The notes beneath the pieces were generated by a model. The model had not been told where the DNA came from. It was given only the letters and a program-made list of their open reading frames with translations, and ran no database searches. Shown here piece after piece: positions 36,856 to 46,802 of a DNA stretch of 64,000 nt (its first letter is position 1; every line of letters starts with the position of its first letter). Position numbers and translations under genes: made by a program. Source of the DNA: Paraburkholderia kururiensis JCM 10599 = LMG 19447 (lineage in GTDB: Bacteria; Pseudomonadota; Gammaproteobacteria; Burkholderiales; Burkholderiaceae); contig NZ_RJZE01000014.1 in assembly GCF_003986935.1 (NCBI RefSeq), positions 124,001-188,000 of the forward strand, given 5' to 3'.

Positions 36856-37611
36856 ATGAAAATTCTTGTTCTTGAGAGAAATTTTCTGGATGCCGCGCTC
36901 ATCCAGGACGCACTGCTATCGCGCGGCTACGATGTCCATCACTTTAACGACGGCAGGCAACTCATCCGATACCTGGAAAATTCGACCGCGGATCTGCTGA
37001 TACTGGACTGGTCGAGCGGGCCGTTCGCTGGCATCGAGGTGTTGGGCTGGGTTCGCGCGCGCATGGGGGTGTGGATGCCCGTGCTGTTCGCGACCAATCG
37101 TACAGCGGAGGAGGAAGTGGTTGCCGCGTTCGAGGCGGGCGCCGACGAATACATGATCAAACCGCTTAGGCGCGAGGAACTGGTGGCGCGTGTGGAGGCG
37201 TTGATGCGCAGGGTCGATTCACACGCGGCACAGTCGCACAGTTCACGCATCGAATTTGGATGTTATTCGTTCGATTTGCGTAACGGCACCATCGCAGTCC
37301 ATGGCGAGCTCATTGATACCTCACCGAAGGAATTCGAACTCGCCTCGCTGCTATTTCGCAATATCGATCGAATCATGCCGCGTCATACGCTGATCAGATT
37401 GCTCTGGGGAAGCGATATGAACTTTTTCTCGCGAGGATTGGATACGTATGTCTATCGCGTGAGAAGGAAACTGCGTATCGGACGCGAATCCGGATTTCGC
37501 CTGCGTACGGTGTACAGCCAGGGGTATTGTCTCGAAAGATGCATTTGGGATCAGCCCTCACGATCCCCGATGACAAAAAGCATTGGGCTGCAAGTAGTGG
37601 CAGGGGTTTGA
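36856..37611 (+). CDS. Orphan OmpR-type response regulator
   Basis: 251 residues: receiver domain (phosphoacceptor Asp51, conserved Lys102-Pro103) and a C-terminal winged helix (SPKEFELASLLF, GLDTYVYRVRRKL, VYSQGYCL). At the usual acidic pair after strand 1 only Glu7 is present, followed by Arg-Asn, so metal binding may be altered. No histidine kinase lies nearby. Its codon use and flanks are more AT-rich than neighbours, suggesting transfer. The ATG at 36856 was chosen because the receiver begins there. Confidence 0.88.
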   Translation: MKILVLERNFLDAALIQDALLSRGYDVHHFNDGRQLIRYLENSTADLLILDWSSGPFAGIEVLGWVRARMGVWMPVLFATNRTAEEEVVAAFEAGADEYMIKPLRREELVARVEALMRRVDSHAAQSHSSRIEFGCYSFDLRNGTIAVHGELIDTSPKEFELASLLFRNIDRIMPRHTLIRLLWGSDMNFFSRGLDTYVYRVRRKLRIGRESGFRLRTVYSQGYCLERCIWDQPSRSPMTKSIGLQVVAGV

Positions 37612-37705
37612 GCTTTCCGTCAGCGCTTGATCTATGTGCTGCGGCGCGGAGCCGCCATTAAACGCGCTTTTGCCCGACTGGGCCGGAGAGCCGAACAACA
37701 TTTTT

Positions 37706-37790
37706 TGGTGCCCAGGGCCGGACTCGAACCGGCACGCCTTGCGGCGGGGGATTTTGAGTCCCCTGCGTCTACCTGTTTCACCACCTGGGC
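37706..37790 (-). tRNA. tRNA-Leu(CAA)
   Basis: On the minus strand an 85-nt cloverleaf: GCCCAGG acceptor, long variable arm, T-loop GGTTCGAGTCC and an encoded CCA end. Anticodon loop CTCAAAA, anticodon CAA, reading UUG. Confidence 0.96.
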
Positions 37791-37880
37791 TTGTGTGGAG
37801 GCGCACGCACGGCAACCGCGCGTGGCGAAACGTGGATTATGTCGCAAATCTGTTTGCCGGGCAAGATGATGCCCACAGGC

Positions 37881-39266
37881 TCAGACTGTCCGCGAGAACC
37901 GCTCCATACGCTGCGTGCCGAGATAGCGGTCGAACACCATGGCGACGTTGCGCACCAGCATACGGCCGGCGGGCAGCACGTCCAGGCGGTTGCCGCCAAT
38001 CGAAACGAGGCCATCGCGCTCGAATTCGCGCAGGCGCTCGAGTTCCTGTGCAAATGCGTTGCCGAAGCGAATGCCGTACGCCGCCTCGAACTCGTCGAAG
38101 CGCAATTCGAGGTTGCACATGAGCTGCGTGATGATGTCGCGGCGCAGCCGGTCGTCCGTAGTGAGGCGGATGCCGCGTGTGATCGCGAGGTGCCCTGCAT
38201 CGATGGCCGCCGAGTAGGCCGGCAAGTCCTTTGCGTTCTGCGCGTACACATCGCCCACTTTGCCGATTGCCGAGGCGCCGAAGGCTATCAGATCGCAGTC
38301 CGCTCGCGTGCTATAGCCCTGGAAATTGCGATGCAGCGTGCGCTGCGCCTGGGCGAGTGCAAGCTCGTCGGTGGGCAGCGCGAAATGGTCCATGCCAATG
38401 TAGACGTAGCCCGCCGCGGTCAGCCGTTCGACCACGAGTCGCAGCAGCGCAAGCCGTTCCTGGGGCGACGGCAGTGCAGACGCGTCGATCTGGCGCTGCA
38501 TCTTGAAAAGGTGAGGCATGTGCGCGTAACCGAACACCGAGAGACGATCGGGCGCGAGGGAGAGCATTGTGTCCAGCGTGCGGCTGAAGCTGTCGACCGT
38601 CTGGTGAGGCAACCCGTAGATCAAGTCGACGCTGATCGAGTGGAAACCCGTGGCCCGTGCCGCACGGATGACGTTCGTCGTGAGCTCGAGCGGCTGGATG
38701 CGGTTGACCGCTTGCTGCACCAGCGGATCGAAGTCCTGTACGCCAAGGCTGATCCGGTTGAAGCCGAGTGTGCGTAGCTGCACGATGGTTTTCGCGTTCG
38801 CTTCGCGTGGGTCGATCTCGATCGAGTACTCGCCCTCGGCGTCGGGGCGCAGCGTGAAGTGCTCGCGCGTCGCGGCCATCAGCTCGGCCATTTCGTCGTG
38901 CGAAAGGAAGGTGGGCGTGCCGCCGCCCCAATGCAGCTGCGACACCGGACGCGAGGTATCGAAGAGCGCGGCTTGCAGCGCCATTTCACGCTTGACCCGC
39001 TCCAGATACGGCCTGGCTCTTGCGCGGTTCTTCGTGATGACCTTGTTGCAGCCGCAGTAGAAGCACACCGTGTCGCAGAACGGAATGTGGAAGTAGAGCG
39101 AGAGATCCGTGTCGCTGGCGCCGGGATCAGCCGCCGCGCGGGTGTAGTCGGCGATGTCGAAGTCGTCGCGGAACTGGAGCGCCGTCGGATAGGACGTATA
39201 CCGCGGACCGTTCGCGCTGTACTTCGCAAGCAGTTCGGGGTGAAAGAGGGTGTCGGCTGCGGTCAT
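37881..39266 (-). CDS. hemN: Oxygen-independent coproporphyrinogen III oxidase
   Basis: Radical-SAM enzyme converting coproporphyrinogen III to protoporphyrinogen IX without oxygen. 461 residues from the ATG at 39266. The cluster motif CxxxCxxC appears as CDTVCFYCGCN, then HWGGGTPTFL and YGLPHQT. It matches HemN rather than the shorter HemW by length and by the N-terminal KYSANGPRYTSYPTA. Confidence 0.94.
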   Translation of the reverse strand: MTAADTLFHPELLAKYSANGPRYTSYPTALQFRDDFDIADYTRAAADPGASDTDLSLYFHIPFCDTVCFYCGCNKVITKNRARARPYLERVKREMALQAALFDTSRPVSQLHWGGGTPTFLSHDEMAELMAATREHFTLRPDAEGEYSIEIDPREANAKTIVQLRTLGFNRISLGVQDFDPLVQQAVNRIQPLELTTNVIRAARATGFHSISVDLIYGLPHQTVDSFSRTLDTMLSLAPDRLSVFGYAHMPHLFKMQRQIDASALPSPQERLALLRLVVERLTAAGYVYIGMDHFALPTDELALAQAQRTLHRNFQGYSTRADCDLIAFGASAIGKVGDVYAQNAKDLPAYSAAIDAGHLAITRGIRLTTDDRLRRDIITQLMCNLELRFDEFEAAYGIRFGNAFAQELERLREFERDGLVSIGGNRLDVLPAGRMLVRNVAMVFDRYLGTQRMERFSRTV

Positions 39267-39519
39267 GGGAGCTTTCCGGCTGATGCCTCGCACGATAGAG
39301 CGCTTTGGCGCTCCTGCATCTCATTCCGGGGCACGAACGCGTGCAGCGAGCCAGGATGATCTGGCAGCAGCGGCATGGAATCGTCGTGATTGGCGGAGCG
39401 GTTGCGCATCGGGCTTCGGGTCTGGTCGATCTACGGGAGTGGCGATCCACCGCACTGTGCAAACGGTCGCACGGGTGGTCGATGGCACAATGTACTTCCG
39501 CAAAGCGGGCTGGATTTTG

Positions 39520-39843
39520 ATGTATTGCAACTTTCTCCAAACCGGAAAGCCGTTGGTGAGTACCGATTCCCCCTTCAATGTGCCCGGCCACGCGTGTCGC
39601 CCGGGCTGCGGCGCGTGCTGTATCGCGCCGTCCATTACGACCCCCATTCCGGGCATGCCGCACGGCAAGCCCGCGGGCGTTCGGTGTATTCAGCTTTCGG
39701 ACGATATGCGCTGCCGGATCTTCGGCTCGCCGGAGCGGCCTGCCTGCTGCTCCGGCCTCAATCCTCAGGTGGAAATGTGCGGCGAATCGCGCGGCGCGGC
39801 CCTGACGTGGCTTGCGAACCTCGAGGCGCAGACTCGACCCTAA
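39520..39843 (+). CDS. YkgJ-family cysteine-cluster protein
   Basis: 107 residues from the ATG at 39520; a GTG at 39556 would give 95 residues and fits the usual family N-terminus equally well. Zinc- or iron-binding-type cysteines lie in CRPGCGACC, near RCIQL, and in CRIF, CCSGL and MCG. It contains the family string TPIPGMPHGKPAG. Function unknown. Confidence 0.8.
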   Translation: MYCNFLQTGKPLVSTDSPFNVPGHACRPGCGACCIAPSITTPIPGMPHGKPAGVRCIQLSDDMRCRIFGSPERPACCSGLNPQVEMCGESRGAALTWLANLEAQTRP

Positions 39844-39904
39844 CGTCAAACTCGCGGCGCGCAGGCATGGCCTGCCGCCAGCATCAGGAAACAGGAGATT
39901 TCAT

Positions 39905-40522
39905 ATGAATCGAACCGCTGCACCGGTTTGCCGGCCACCGCGTGGTCGGCCACCGATTTCCCGACGCACCTTTCTGCTCGGGATGTGCGTGGCCGCCGGC
40001 GCCACCTTGTCGGTGACGGCGTGTGCAACGGGCATCTTTCCATTTATCCCCGACCACTACACGTTCTCCCAGCAGCAGGTGCAGGACGCGGTGCAGCGCA
40101 AGTTCCCGTACGAGCATTCGGTGTCGCAGGTCTTCGACGTGGCGCTCAGTCATCCGGTGGTGGGGCTGCTGCCCGACGCCAACCGCGTTTCCGTGCGGCT
40201 CGACGCGCATCTGGCGAGCCCGTTTCTGCGGCAGCCGGTTGACGGCGTCTTCACGCTGTCCAGCCAGCTCGCGTGGGATGAGGCCAGCCGTTCGGTGGTG
40301 CTGCATGAGCCGAGCGTCGACAACGTCGCGGTGAACGGCGACGCCGCGGCTTACACGCAGCAGATCAACGCGGCCGCTGGCGTGCTGGCTACCCAGCTAC
40401 TGACCAACTATCCGGTCTACACCTTCAAGCCGGAGCAGCTTCAGTTTGCCGGGGTGAGCTACGAACCCGGTACAATCACTATCCTTACAAACGGCATACG
40501 CGTGCAGATCGTCGAGAAATGA
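39905..40522 (+). CDS. DUF1439 (YceB-like) lipoprotein
   Basis: 205 residues, start ATG 39905 after CAGGAGATTTCAT. The N-terminus has a twin-arginine-like SRRTF and a hydrophobic stretch ending in the lipobox VTAC (Cys40), so it is probably a lipid-anchored periplasmic protein. The rest resembles DUF1439 of E. coli YceB. Role unknown. Confidence 0.82.
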   Translation: MNRTAAPVCRPPRGRPPISRRTFLLGMCVAAGATLSVTACATGIFPFIPDHYTFSQQQVQDAVQRKFPYEHSVSQVFDVALSHPVVGLLPDANRVSVRLDAHLASPFLRQPVDGVFTLSSQLAWDEASRSVVLHEPSVDNVAVNGDAAAYTQQINAAAGVLATQLLTNYPVYTFKPEQLQFAGVSYEPGTITILTNGIRVQIVEK

Positions 40523-40593
40523 CGCGCGTGCGGCCGAAAGCGGGCCGCACGTAACCATCGCGGCTCCGGCACGAATACTCTGGAGAGAGCCCG

Positions 40594-41490
40594 ATGGATT
40601 GGATTCTGACCTGCAAGGCACTGATTTTGGGTTTGGTGGAAGGCTTGACCGAGTTCTTGCCCGTTTCGAGCACGGGGCACCTCATCGTCGTGGGTAGCCT
40701 GCTTGGTTTCAATAACGACGACGGCAAGACCTTCGACGTGGTGATCCAGCTGGGCGCCATCCTCGCGGTGTGCTGGGAGTTCCGCCGCAAGATCGGGGAT
40801 GTGGTCGCCGGACTGGCGTCGAAGCCGGATGCGCGGCGCTTCACGGCGAACGTCGTCATCGCCACGTTGCCGGCCATCGTGCTGGGGCTGCTGTTCGGGA
40901 ACGCCATCAAGGCCGTGCTTTTTTCTCCCGTATCGGTGGCCTTTGCGCTCGTTTCGGGCGGCGTGATTATTCTCTGGGCGGAATCGCGTCAGCGGGAACG
41001 CCGGGCCGTAGCGGCCGCTGCAGGCGCGGCGCCAGGTGGCAGCGCTGCGGCCGGCGTCATCGCTCAATCGGAGGCGCGTGTGCAGTCTATGGACGAACTC
41101 ACGGCCACAGACGCACTCAAGGTAGGCTGCGCGCAATGCGCTGCACTGATTCCGGGCATGTCCCGCTCGGGCGCCACGATTATCGGCGGCATGCTGTTTG
41201 GACTTGACCGGCGCGTCGCCACGGAGTTTTCGTTTTTCCTCGCCATTCCGGTCATCTTCGGCGCCACGGTCTACGAGCTGTACAAAGGCTGGCACGCGCT
41301 GTCAGCGAATTCGCTCGGCCTGTTTGCCCTCGGCTTTGCCGCTGCGTTCGTCAGCGCGTTTGCCTGCGTGCGGTGGTTGTTGCGCTACGTCGCCGCGCAT
41401 GACTTCACGGCTTTCGCGTGGTATCGCATCGGCTTCGGGCTCGTGATCCTGCTGATCGGCTATAGCGGCGGCCTCGATCTGGGCGAATGA
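40594..41490 (+). CDS. uppP: Undecaprenyl-diphosphatase
   Basis: Recycles undecaprenyl pyrophosphate to the lipid carrier for cell-wall synthesis; overexpression gives bacitracin resistance. 298 residues, polytopic. The two family motifs are seen: EGLTEFLPVSSTGH (about residues 16-29) and PGMSRSGATIIGG. The segment between them has a Ala/Gly-rich cytoplasmic insert. ATG 40594 follows a TGGAGAGAG ribosome site. Confidence 0.95.
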   Translation: MDWILTCKALILGLVEGLTEFLPVSSTGHLIVVGSLLGFNNDDGKTFDVVIQLGAILAVCWEFRRKIGDVVAGLASKPDARRFTANVVIATLPAIVLGLLFGNAIKAVLFSPVSVAFALVSGGVIILWAESRQRERRAVAAAAGAAPGGSAAAGVIAQSEARVQSMDELTATDALKVGCAQCAALIPGMSRSGATIIGGMLFGLDRRVATEFSFFLAIPVIFGATVYELYKGWHALSANSLGLFALGFAAAFVSAFACVRWLLRYVAAHDFTAFAWYRIGFGLVILLIGYSGGLDLGE

Positions 41491-41536
41491 CGCGGACGTC
41501 GCGTGGCCCCCACGCGTGCGCGGCCAGTGTGTTCCG

Positions 41537-42322
41537 TCAGTCCGCGCGACGCCTGAAAATCAGATCCCACACACCATGACCCAGCCGCAGTCCGCGGCGT
41601 TCGAACTTCGTCACCGGCCGATAGTCGGGGCGCGGCGCGTAGTCCGGCGCGGTGTTTTCGAGCGTGGGCTCGGCGCTCAGCACCTCCAGCATTTGTTCGG
41701 CGTAGTTCTGCCAGTCCGTTGCGCAATGCAGGTAGGCGCCCGGCTTCATGCGTGAGGCGAGCAGGGCGACAAAAGGCGGCTGAATCAGCCGGCGCTTGTG
41801 ATGGCGCGCCTTGTGCCATGGATCGGGGAAAAAGATGTGCACGCCGTCGAGGCTGCCGGGCGCGATCATGTGTTCCAGCACTTCGACCGCGTCGTGCTGC
41901 ACGATGCGGATGTTCGTCAGCTCGTGTTCCCCTATGAGCTTCAGCAGCGCGCCTACGCCAGGCTCGTGCACCTCGACGCCGAGAAAGTCGTCGCCGGGAC
42001 GATGCGCTGCGATTTCGGCTGTGCTGTTGCCCATCCCAAAACCGATCTCCAGCACGCGCGGCGCCTTGCGTCCGAAGACGACGTCCCAGTCCGGATGCTC
42101 GGCCGCATACGGCACGACAAAGCGCGGGCCCAGTTCGTCGAGTGCGCGGCGCTGGCCCGTCGAAACACGGCCAGCCCGCGTCACGAAGCTGCGGATGCGA
42201 CGGCGGTGAAGCACATCGCCGGTTGCATCGTCCGCGGACGGATCAGGCTGCGGAGCTTCAGCGGACAGGTTTGCGTCAGGCGTGTTGCCGGGCAGTTCGG
42301 CGTCGTTCTGGTCGTGGATCAT
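41537..42322 (-). CDS. trmB: tRNA (guanine-N7-)-methyltransferase
   Basis: 261 residues. The SAM-binding motif EIGFGMGNST and the TrmB signature FFPDPWHKARHHKRRL are intact. It forms m7G46 in tRNA. The N-terminal 45 residues are an acidic, Pro-rich extension common in this family of bacteria; the frame runs further upstream without a credible start. Confidence 0.94.
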   Translation of the reverse strand: MIHDQNDAELPGNTPDANLSAEAPQPDPSADDATGDVLHRRRIRSFVTRAGRVSTGQRRALDELGPRFVVPYAAEHPDWDVVFGRKAPRVLEIGFGMGNSTAEIAAHRPGDDFLGVEVHEPGVGALLKLIGEHELTNIRIVQHDAVEVLEHMIAPGSLDGVHIFFPDPWHKARHHKRRLIQPPFVALLASRMKPGAYLHCATDWQNYAEQMLEVLSAEPTLENTAPDYAPRPDYRPVTKFERRGLRLGHGVWDLIFRRRAD

Positions 42323-42850
42323 CGTGTGAGACTGCGTGTCTGGGACTGCGGTGAGCGTATGAGGCAGGATTCTGGCGTCGCGTTCGGCCGCGGGAGCCCG
42401 TGGGGCGCGATAGCGAAAGACCGGCGGACGGAGCAACGACGAAAGGCGGCGTGTTGAGCGATGCACCGAAGCGCGATGCCGCGACCGTAGTTGACGCAGC
42501 GGATCGCAGCAGGTCGCCTGGCTGGAAAGCGCGCAAGGCGTACGCCAAATCGCAGTTGCGGGATGCGTCGCGTTGCTGCGGTTCATGCCACATGGCGAAT
42601 CGCCCGCTTTTGCAGCGGTTGCCCGATTTCCATCAGCCCGCTCGCCGATCGCATCGAGGAGCGCCGGTACTTCGTCACCCATCTCTGCGCGATTCCACAC
42701 TGTCGCGCCATATCGGTGGCGCCGTGTTCGTTGGTTTCGCAGGCGCGGATTATAGCAGCGCAGCCAGGCGGCCCTTGAACCAAGGGTCGCCTGGAATGTG
42801 TCGGCAGGAAGGGGGCCGCGGGGTCTGCTGGCGGCCAGAAAACAACGATC
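42323..42850. other. Intergenic gap
   Basis: 528 bp between trmB and the outer-membrane protein gene, both on the minus strand. No supportable gene; presumably the trmB promoter region. Confidence 0.45.
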
Positions 42851-43501
42851 TCAGAAGCGGTAGCTCGCGCCGATCTGGACGATCGGATAGAAGCGGTAGC
42901 GCTGCACCGAATCGCGAATCTTTTGCTCTTCCCGCTGGATGTCGCCGTCCGCGAGCGCCTGCAGGTCGGGCGAGACGCTGAAGTCGACGCGCGGCCGTCC
43001 GTAAGCGACGCCCACATCCGCCACGAGCCCGAAGCCCTTGGCGGTCGGCTTGTGACCGAAGCCGATGCCCAGGTATGGCATCGCGACCGGGTACTTCACT
43101 GTCGTGTTCGCGTAGGCGCCGGGCAGCGCCGGGTAGGTCTTGCCGTTGAACGAGAACGTGCCGTTGGTCGGCACTGCGTTGCCTTGGAGCCGGTCGGCAT
43201 CCAGAAGCAAGCCACCGGTCAGACGGAACGAACTGCTCGCGAACGGGAACAGGTCCAGATAGCCGCCGCCATGCAGGATGCGCAGATGCCCGTCGAACTC
43301 GTTGCCGCCTGCGTTGAACGAGTGACTGAAGGCGAAGCCGTTGACGTCGGCATGCAGGCCGAGCCAGTGGGTGACGCCGACTGCGAGGCCGGCGCCGCCA
43401 CCTTGCGTGCCGCCTTGCAGATAGACTTCTTGTGCCGCGACAGGGCCGGCACAGAGCGCGCCGCCGAGTACGACAGTCGCGAGCGTGATCAGAATCTTCA
43501 A
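42851..43501 (-). CDS. Outer-membrane beta-barrel protein
   Basis: 216 residues from a TTG at 43501 with GGAGAAGTTCT upstream. A signal peptide (KILITLATVVLGGALCAGPVAA) is followed by alternating amphipathic strands and the terminal phenylalanine of barrel proteins (GASYRF). Sequence is rich in Gly and aromatic residues. No named family assigned with confidence. Confidence 0.75.
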   Translation of the reverse strand: MKILITLATVVLGGALCAGPVAAQEVYLQGGTQGGGAGLAVGVTHWLGLHADVNGFAFSHSFNAGGNEFDGHLRILHGGGYLDLFPFASSSFRLTGGLLLDADRLQGNAVPTNGTFSFNGKTYPALPGAYANTTVKYPVAMPYLGIGFGHKPTAKGFGLVADVGVAYGRPRVDFSVSPDLQALADGDIQREEQKIRDSVQRYRFYPIVQIGASYRF

Positions 43502-43742
43502 AGAACTTCTCCAGACGAATTGCGCGGTCAATGCAGTGCCACGCAACGAGACTGTAGAGAGAGTCGCCGTAAAGCAATGCGTGGATAAGGGGGGCGTTGA
43601 GGGCGTAATTCCGCGGCAGTTGTGCGGCACCTGGGCGAGCCGCGTGTTGTGATGTTGTCCGAAACATTTAGGGCTCGGCCCCAGCCGGCGTAGGCGTCGT
43701 GGCAACTCCGCTTTCGTGCCGCCGCAAGGTAGAACTTGCCGG

Positions 43743-44750
43743 TCAGCGCGGTGGTTTCTCGCGCGCAACCTCGGTATTGCCATCACGTTGCAGTGTGGCG
43801 CGGAATCGCTCGCGATATTGCATCGGTGTCGCGCCGATGCGCCGCATGAAGACGAGCCGCATGCGGTCCGAGGTGCTGAATCCGCAGTCGTAGGCGATCG
43901 TTTTCAACGCGGCATCCGTGCTCTCCAGCAGCTTGCGCGCCGAATCCATGCGCGCGCGCTCGACGAACTCGTGCGGCGTGATGTTCGTCTGCTGGACGAA
44001 CACGCGCGCGAAGTGGCGGGCGCTCATGCCCGCAATTTGCGCGAGTTCGCTCACCGTGAACGATTCCCGGATGTGCGTCATCACGTGAGCCAGCACCTTG
44101 GCGACGGGCGATGTGTCGTCGGCAGGGGCCGTGAGGTAGGGGCTGAACTGCGACTGGCCGCCCTGGCGCTGCGCGAACACCACGAGCCGCTTCGCAACGG
44201 CAAGCGCAAGCTGCGGACCGTGGTCTTCGGCGACCAGAGCAAGCGTGAGGTCGATGCCGGCCGTAATGCCCGCGGACGTCACGAGCGGCCCGTCGCGCAG
44301 ATAGATGCGATCGAAGTCCACGCGCGCTTGCGGAAACTGCTCGGCCAACTGTTGCGCGTGCTGCCAGTGCGTCGTGACATGGCGGCCTCCGAGCAGGCCG
44401 GCGCGGCCTAGTGCAAATGCACCTGTGCAGATGGAGCCGTAGCGGTTGCAGCCCGCGGCGACGCCGGAAAGCCATTCCGTAACGCCGGACGGTGCATCGC
44501 CTCGCGGCAGCGCCGGGCCGCCGGCCACGAGCGCGAGATCGAAGCGGCGCGGCGCGCGCGCAAACGTGTCGTGAGGCGCAAGCGTAAGGCCGTTGGAGGC
44601 GCGGACGGCGCCTGCGGTATCGGCGAGCAGCATGACGTCGTAGCGGTCTTCGGGCGCGAGAAACGCGTTCGCCTCGCCGAGCACGTCGACCGGGCCCGCG
44701 ACGTCGAGCGCCTGCACGCCTGGAAAGATCGCAATCGCGACGGTGCGCAT
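43743..44750 (-). CDS. GlxA-family AraC-type transcriptional regulator
   Basis: 335 residues: an N-terminal DJ-1/PfpI (class I glutamine amidotransferase-like) domain with a cysteine in SICTGAFALG, and a C-terminal AraC HTH pair (VSELAQIAGMSARHFARVF, TIAYDCGFSTSDRMRLVF). Such regulators often sense amines or small metabolites. The target is unknown; the next gene is an HD protein 400 bp away and divergent. Confidence 0.9.
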   Translation of the reverse strand: MRTVAIAIFPGVQALDVAGPVDVLGEANAFLAPEDRYDVMLLADTAGAVRASNGLTLAPHDTFARAPRRFDLALVAGGPALPRGDAPSGVTEWLSGVAAGCNRYGSICTGAFALGRAGLLGGRHVTTHWQHAQQLAEQFPQARVDFDRIYLRDGPLVTSAGITAGIDLTLALVAEDHGPQLALAVAKRLVVFAQRQGGQSQFSPYLTAPADDTSPVAKVLAHVMTHIRESFTVSELAQIAGMSARHFARVFVQQTNITPHEFVERARMDSARKLLESTDAALKTIAYDCGFSTSDRMRLVFMRRIGATPMQYRERFRATLQRDGNTEVAREKPPR

Positions 44751-45151
44751 GAGGAAGAGTCCTTTGGGTTCTATGGCGCCGGCTCAATTCGCCGCGACGC
44801 GCGCATCGGCACTCGCCATCGCGGCGCGCACGGCGATGCGTGCGGCAGAAGACAACGTGCGTTTGGCAGTGTCCGGCGGTTCGCCGGCGTTGCCCGAGGA
44901 GGCCCGTACACCAATACTCGGTGGCATGGAAGTTCGCTTCCGGCGGGCAACGATGCACGAGCATAGCAAAGCCACTGGCGTCGATACGCGCCGGCACGCG
45001 CCTCGATTCCCGCACGGGCGCCTGCGCCCATGCCTACATCGAGCAGGGGGCGTTACGTCCTTCGTACGTGGCTGGATACGTCAGGCCACCGTCACAACTT
45101 GTCCGCGTCATCCGTACGACATGCGCGGGCTCATTCTCATCGAGGTTCCAT
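44751..45151. other. Intergenic gap
   Basis: About 400 bp between the divergent GlxA-like regulator and the HD-domain gene; likely both promoters. No gene supported. Confidence 0.45.
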
Positions 45152-45793
45152 ATGACACAGACGATTGCCGGCATCAAGATTCCCGACAGCGCGATGGCGC
45201 GCGAAGCGACCGAACTCGTGCGCGACACGGAAACGGATCTGCTCTTTCATCACTCGCGCCGCGTGTTTCTGTTCGGCGCGCTGACGGGCGAGCGCAAAGG
45301 GCTCGCCTACGATCCCGAACTGCTCTACATCGGCGCGATGTTTCACGACATGGGGCTTGTCGAACCCTACAGCAGCAAAGACGAACGCTTCGAGGTGGAC
45401 GGCGCCAACGCGGCGCGCGATTTTTTGCGCCGCCACGGTATCGGCGCCGCGGATATCGACGACGTCTGGGATGCCATCGCGCTGCACACCACGCCGGGCA
45501 TCCCGAAGCACAAGCGGCCGGTGGTCGCGCTCGTGACGGCGGGAGTGGAGATGGACGTGCTCGGGCTCGCGTACCACGACTTCACGGACGAGCAGCGCCA
45601 CGAGGTGACGCATGCGCATCCGCGCGGGCTGGGGTTCAAGGAGGGGATCATCCACGCGTTCGCGTGCGGAACGATGCACAAGCCGGAAACCACGTTCGGC
45701 AACGTAAAGGCAGACGTGCTGGCGCTCAAGGACCCGCACTATCACCGCGAAAACTTCTGCTCGATCATTCTCGGCTCGGCCTGGAAGGATTGA
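45152..45793 (+). CDS. HD-domain phosphohydrolase-like protein
   Basis: 213 residues. The HD metal-binding pattern is visible: HHSRRV near residue 33, FHDMG near 66 and a later His/Asp. It resembles cyanamide-hydratase-like HD proteins. ATG 45152 follows CGAGGTTCCAT. It may be controlled by the divergent GlxA-like regulator. Confidence 0.82.
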   Translation: MTQTIAGIKIPDSAMAREATELVRDTETDLLFHHSRRVFLFGALTGERKGLAYDPELLYIGAMFHDMGLVEPYSSKDERFEVDGANAARDFLRRHGIGAADIDDVWDAIALHTTPGIPKHKRPVVALVTAGVEMDVLGLAYHDFTDEQRHEVTHAHPRGLGFKEGIIHAFACGTMHKPETTFGNVKADVLALKDPHYHRENFCSIILGSAWKD

Positions 45794-45827
45794 GACGCCC
45801 TGGACGGGCCGTCGGCGCGGCCTGCGC

Positions 45828-46052
45828 TTACAGCGATACGATGACGCGCATCGGCGTGGGACTGCCGAGTTCGAATTCGCGCGTGCGGCCGGCGCGCACG
45901 TCGAGCAGCAGGCGGTCGATCTGATTGACCGCCGCGCGCATGCGCTGAGCCTCCGTGGTCGACGACGAATGGTCGGCCTCGGCGAGCATCGATTGGCGGG
46001 TCTCGACGAGCAGGGAAATTGCACGCGAGCGCGACATGAAGAAGCGTTCCAT
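45828..46052 (-). CDS. Hypothetical small protein
   Basis: 74 residues (69 from the second ATG at 46037). It contains a predicted helical pair (RSRAISLLVETRQSMLAEADH, EAQRMRAAVNQIDRLLLDVRAG). No strong ribosome site. Composition is core-like, and no family is recognised. Confidence 0.45.
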   Translation of the reverse strand: MERFFMSRSRAISLLVETRQSMLAEADHSSSTTEAQRMRAAVNQIDRLLLDVRAGRTREFELGSPTPMRVIVSL

Positions 46053-46307
46053 CTGTGCAGCCACGCGAACGAATACGGGGAAAACGGATATTAACCGTAC
46101 ACAGACAATTGAGCCGCGTGGAAATTCCCAGCTGGGCAGGATGTGCCGCGTCACGACGCACGTGGTGTGGCGAACGCCCGAGGCGCCGTCGTTCGGCGAT
46201 TGCCTGATTTGATCGGAATCGGAGTTTGGCAGTTGGGAGCGCGGATACCGCTGCTGCCGGGAGAGGTGCTGGCCGGTGTGGCTACCAGCAAGGCCTGTGG
46301 TGCCTGG

Positions 46308-46382
46308 TGGAGCGGGCGATGGGAATCGAACCCACGTCTCCAGCTTGGGAAGCTGAGGTAATGGCCATTATACGACGCCCGC
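46308..46382 (-). tRNA. tRNA-Gly(CCC), island attachment target
   Basis: On the minus strand a complete 75-nt cloverleaf with GCGGGCG acceptor, anticodon loop TTCCCAA (anticodon CCC), T-loop GGTTCGATTCC and encoded CCA. A degenerate copy of its 5' half recurs 16 kb away at 62618, marking an integration event at this gene. Confidence 0.96.
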
Positions 46383-46485
46383 AGAACGCGCAATTCTACA
46401 GGGGTTTGGGTGGGGATGGCAAGCGGGGCGTTTTGGCCGGTGGCAGCGAAACTGGCGTGGCTGCTTGATGGAGCGGTGGCATCGC
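46352..46485. repeat. Left direct repeat (tRNA-Gly 5' half plus flank)
   Basis: This segment, from the anticodon loop through the tRNA 5' end and about 100 bp beyond, matches 62618-62758 imperfectly. The tRNA part differs at about three positions. The flank shares blocks such as ATTCTACAGGG, GGCAGCGAAAC and GGTGGCATCG with substitutions and small indels. Confidence 0.85.
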
Positions 46486-46802
46486 CGAGAATGGTTGCCA
46501 ATCGTCAAGGATCGGCCCAAAACGGTCCGTCAACGCAATTTGCTCGACTGATGGAATCCGCAAATAGCCGGGGCGATTCCGCCCGGGCCAGGGAGCAACT
46601 AGCCGGTAGCGCGCTTGCCGGCGAGCCGTCGTGTGGACTCTCTTGGCCAACCGGTCACGAAGTACTAAAAATTGCGCGTCGTGATTGGTTAGACTATAAC
46701 TAAACGGCATTCGACCAAGCACAGACAATCGAATCCGGCAAAGACACCCGAAGCGATGTCACTAGCAGACAGACTTCAGGAAAAACCACAAGAGAGACCA
46801 TT
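46383..46802. other. Left island end, promoter region
   Basis: 420 bp between tRNA-Gly and the helicase gene. It includes the tRNA upstream flank (repeat) and then an AT-richer stretch (46660-46800) that probably drives the helicase. No gene supported. Confidence 0.5.
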
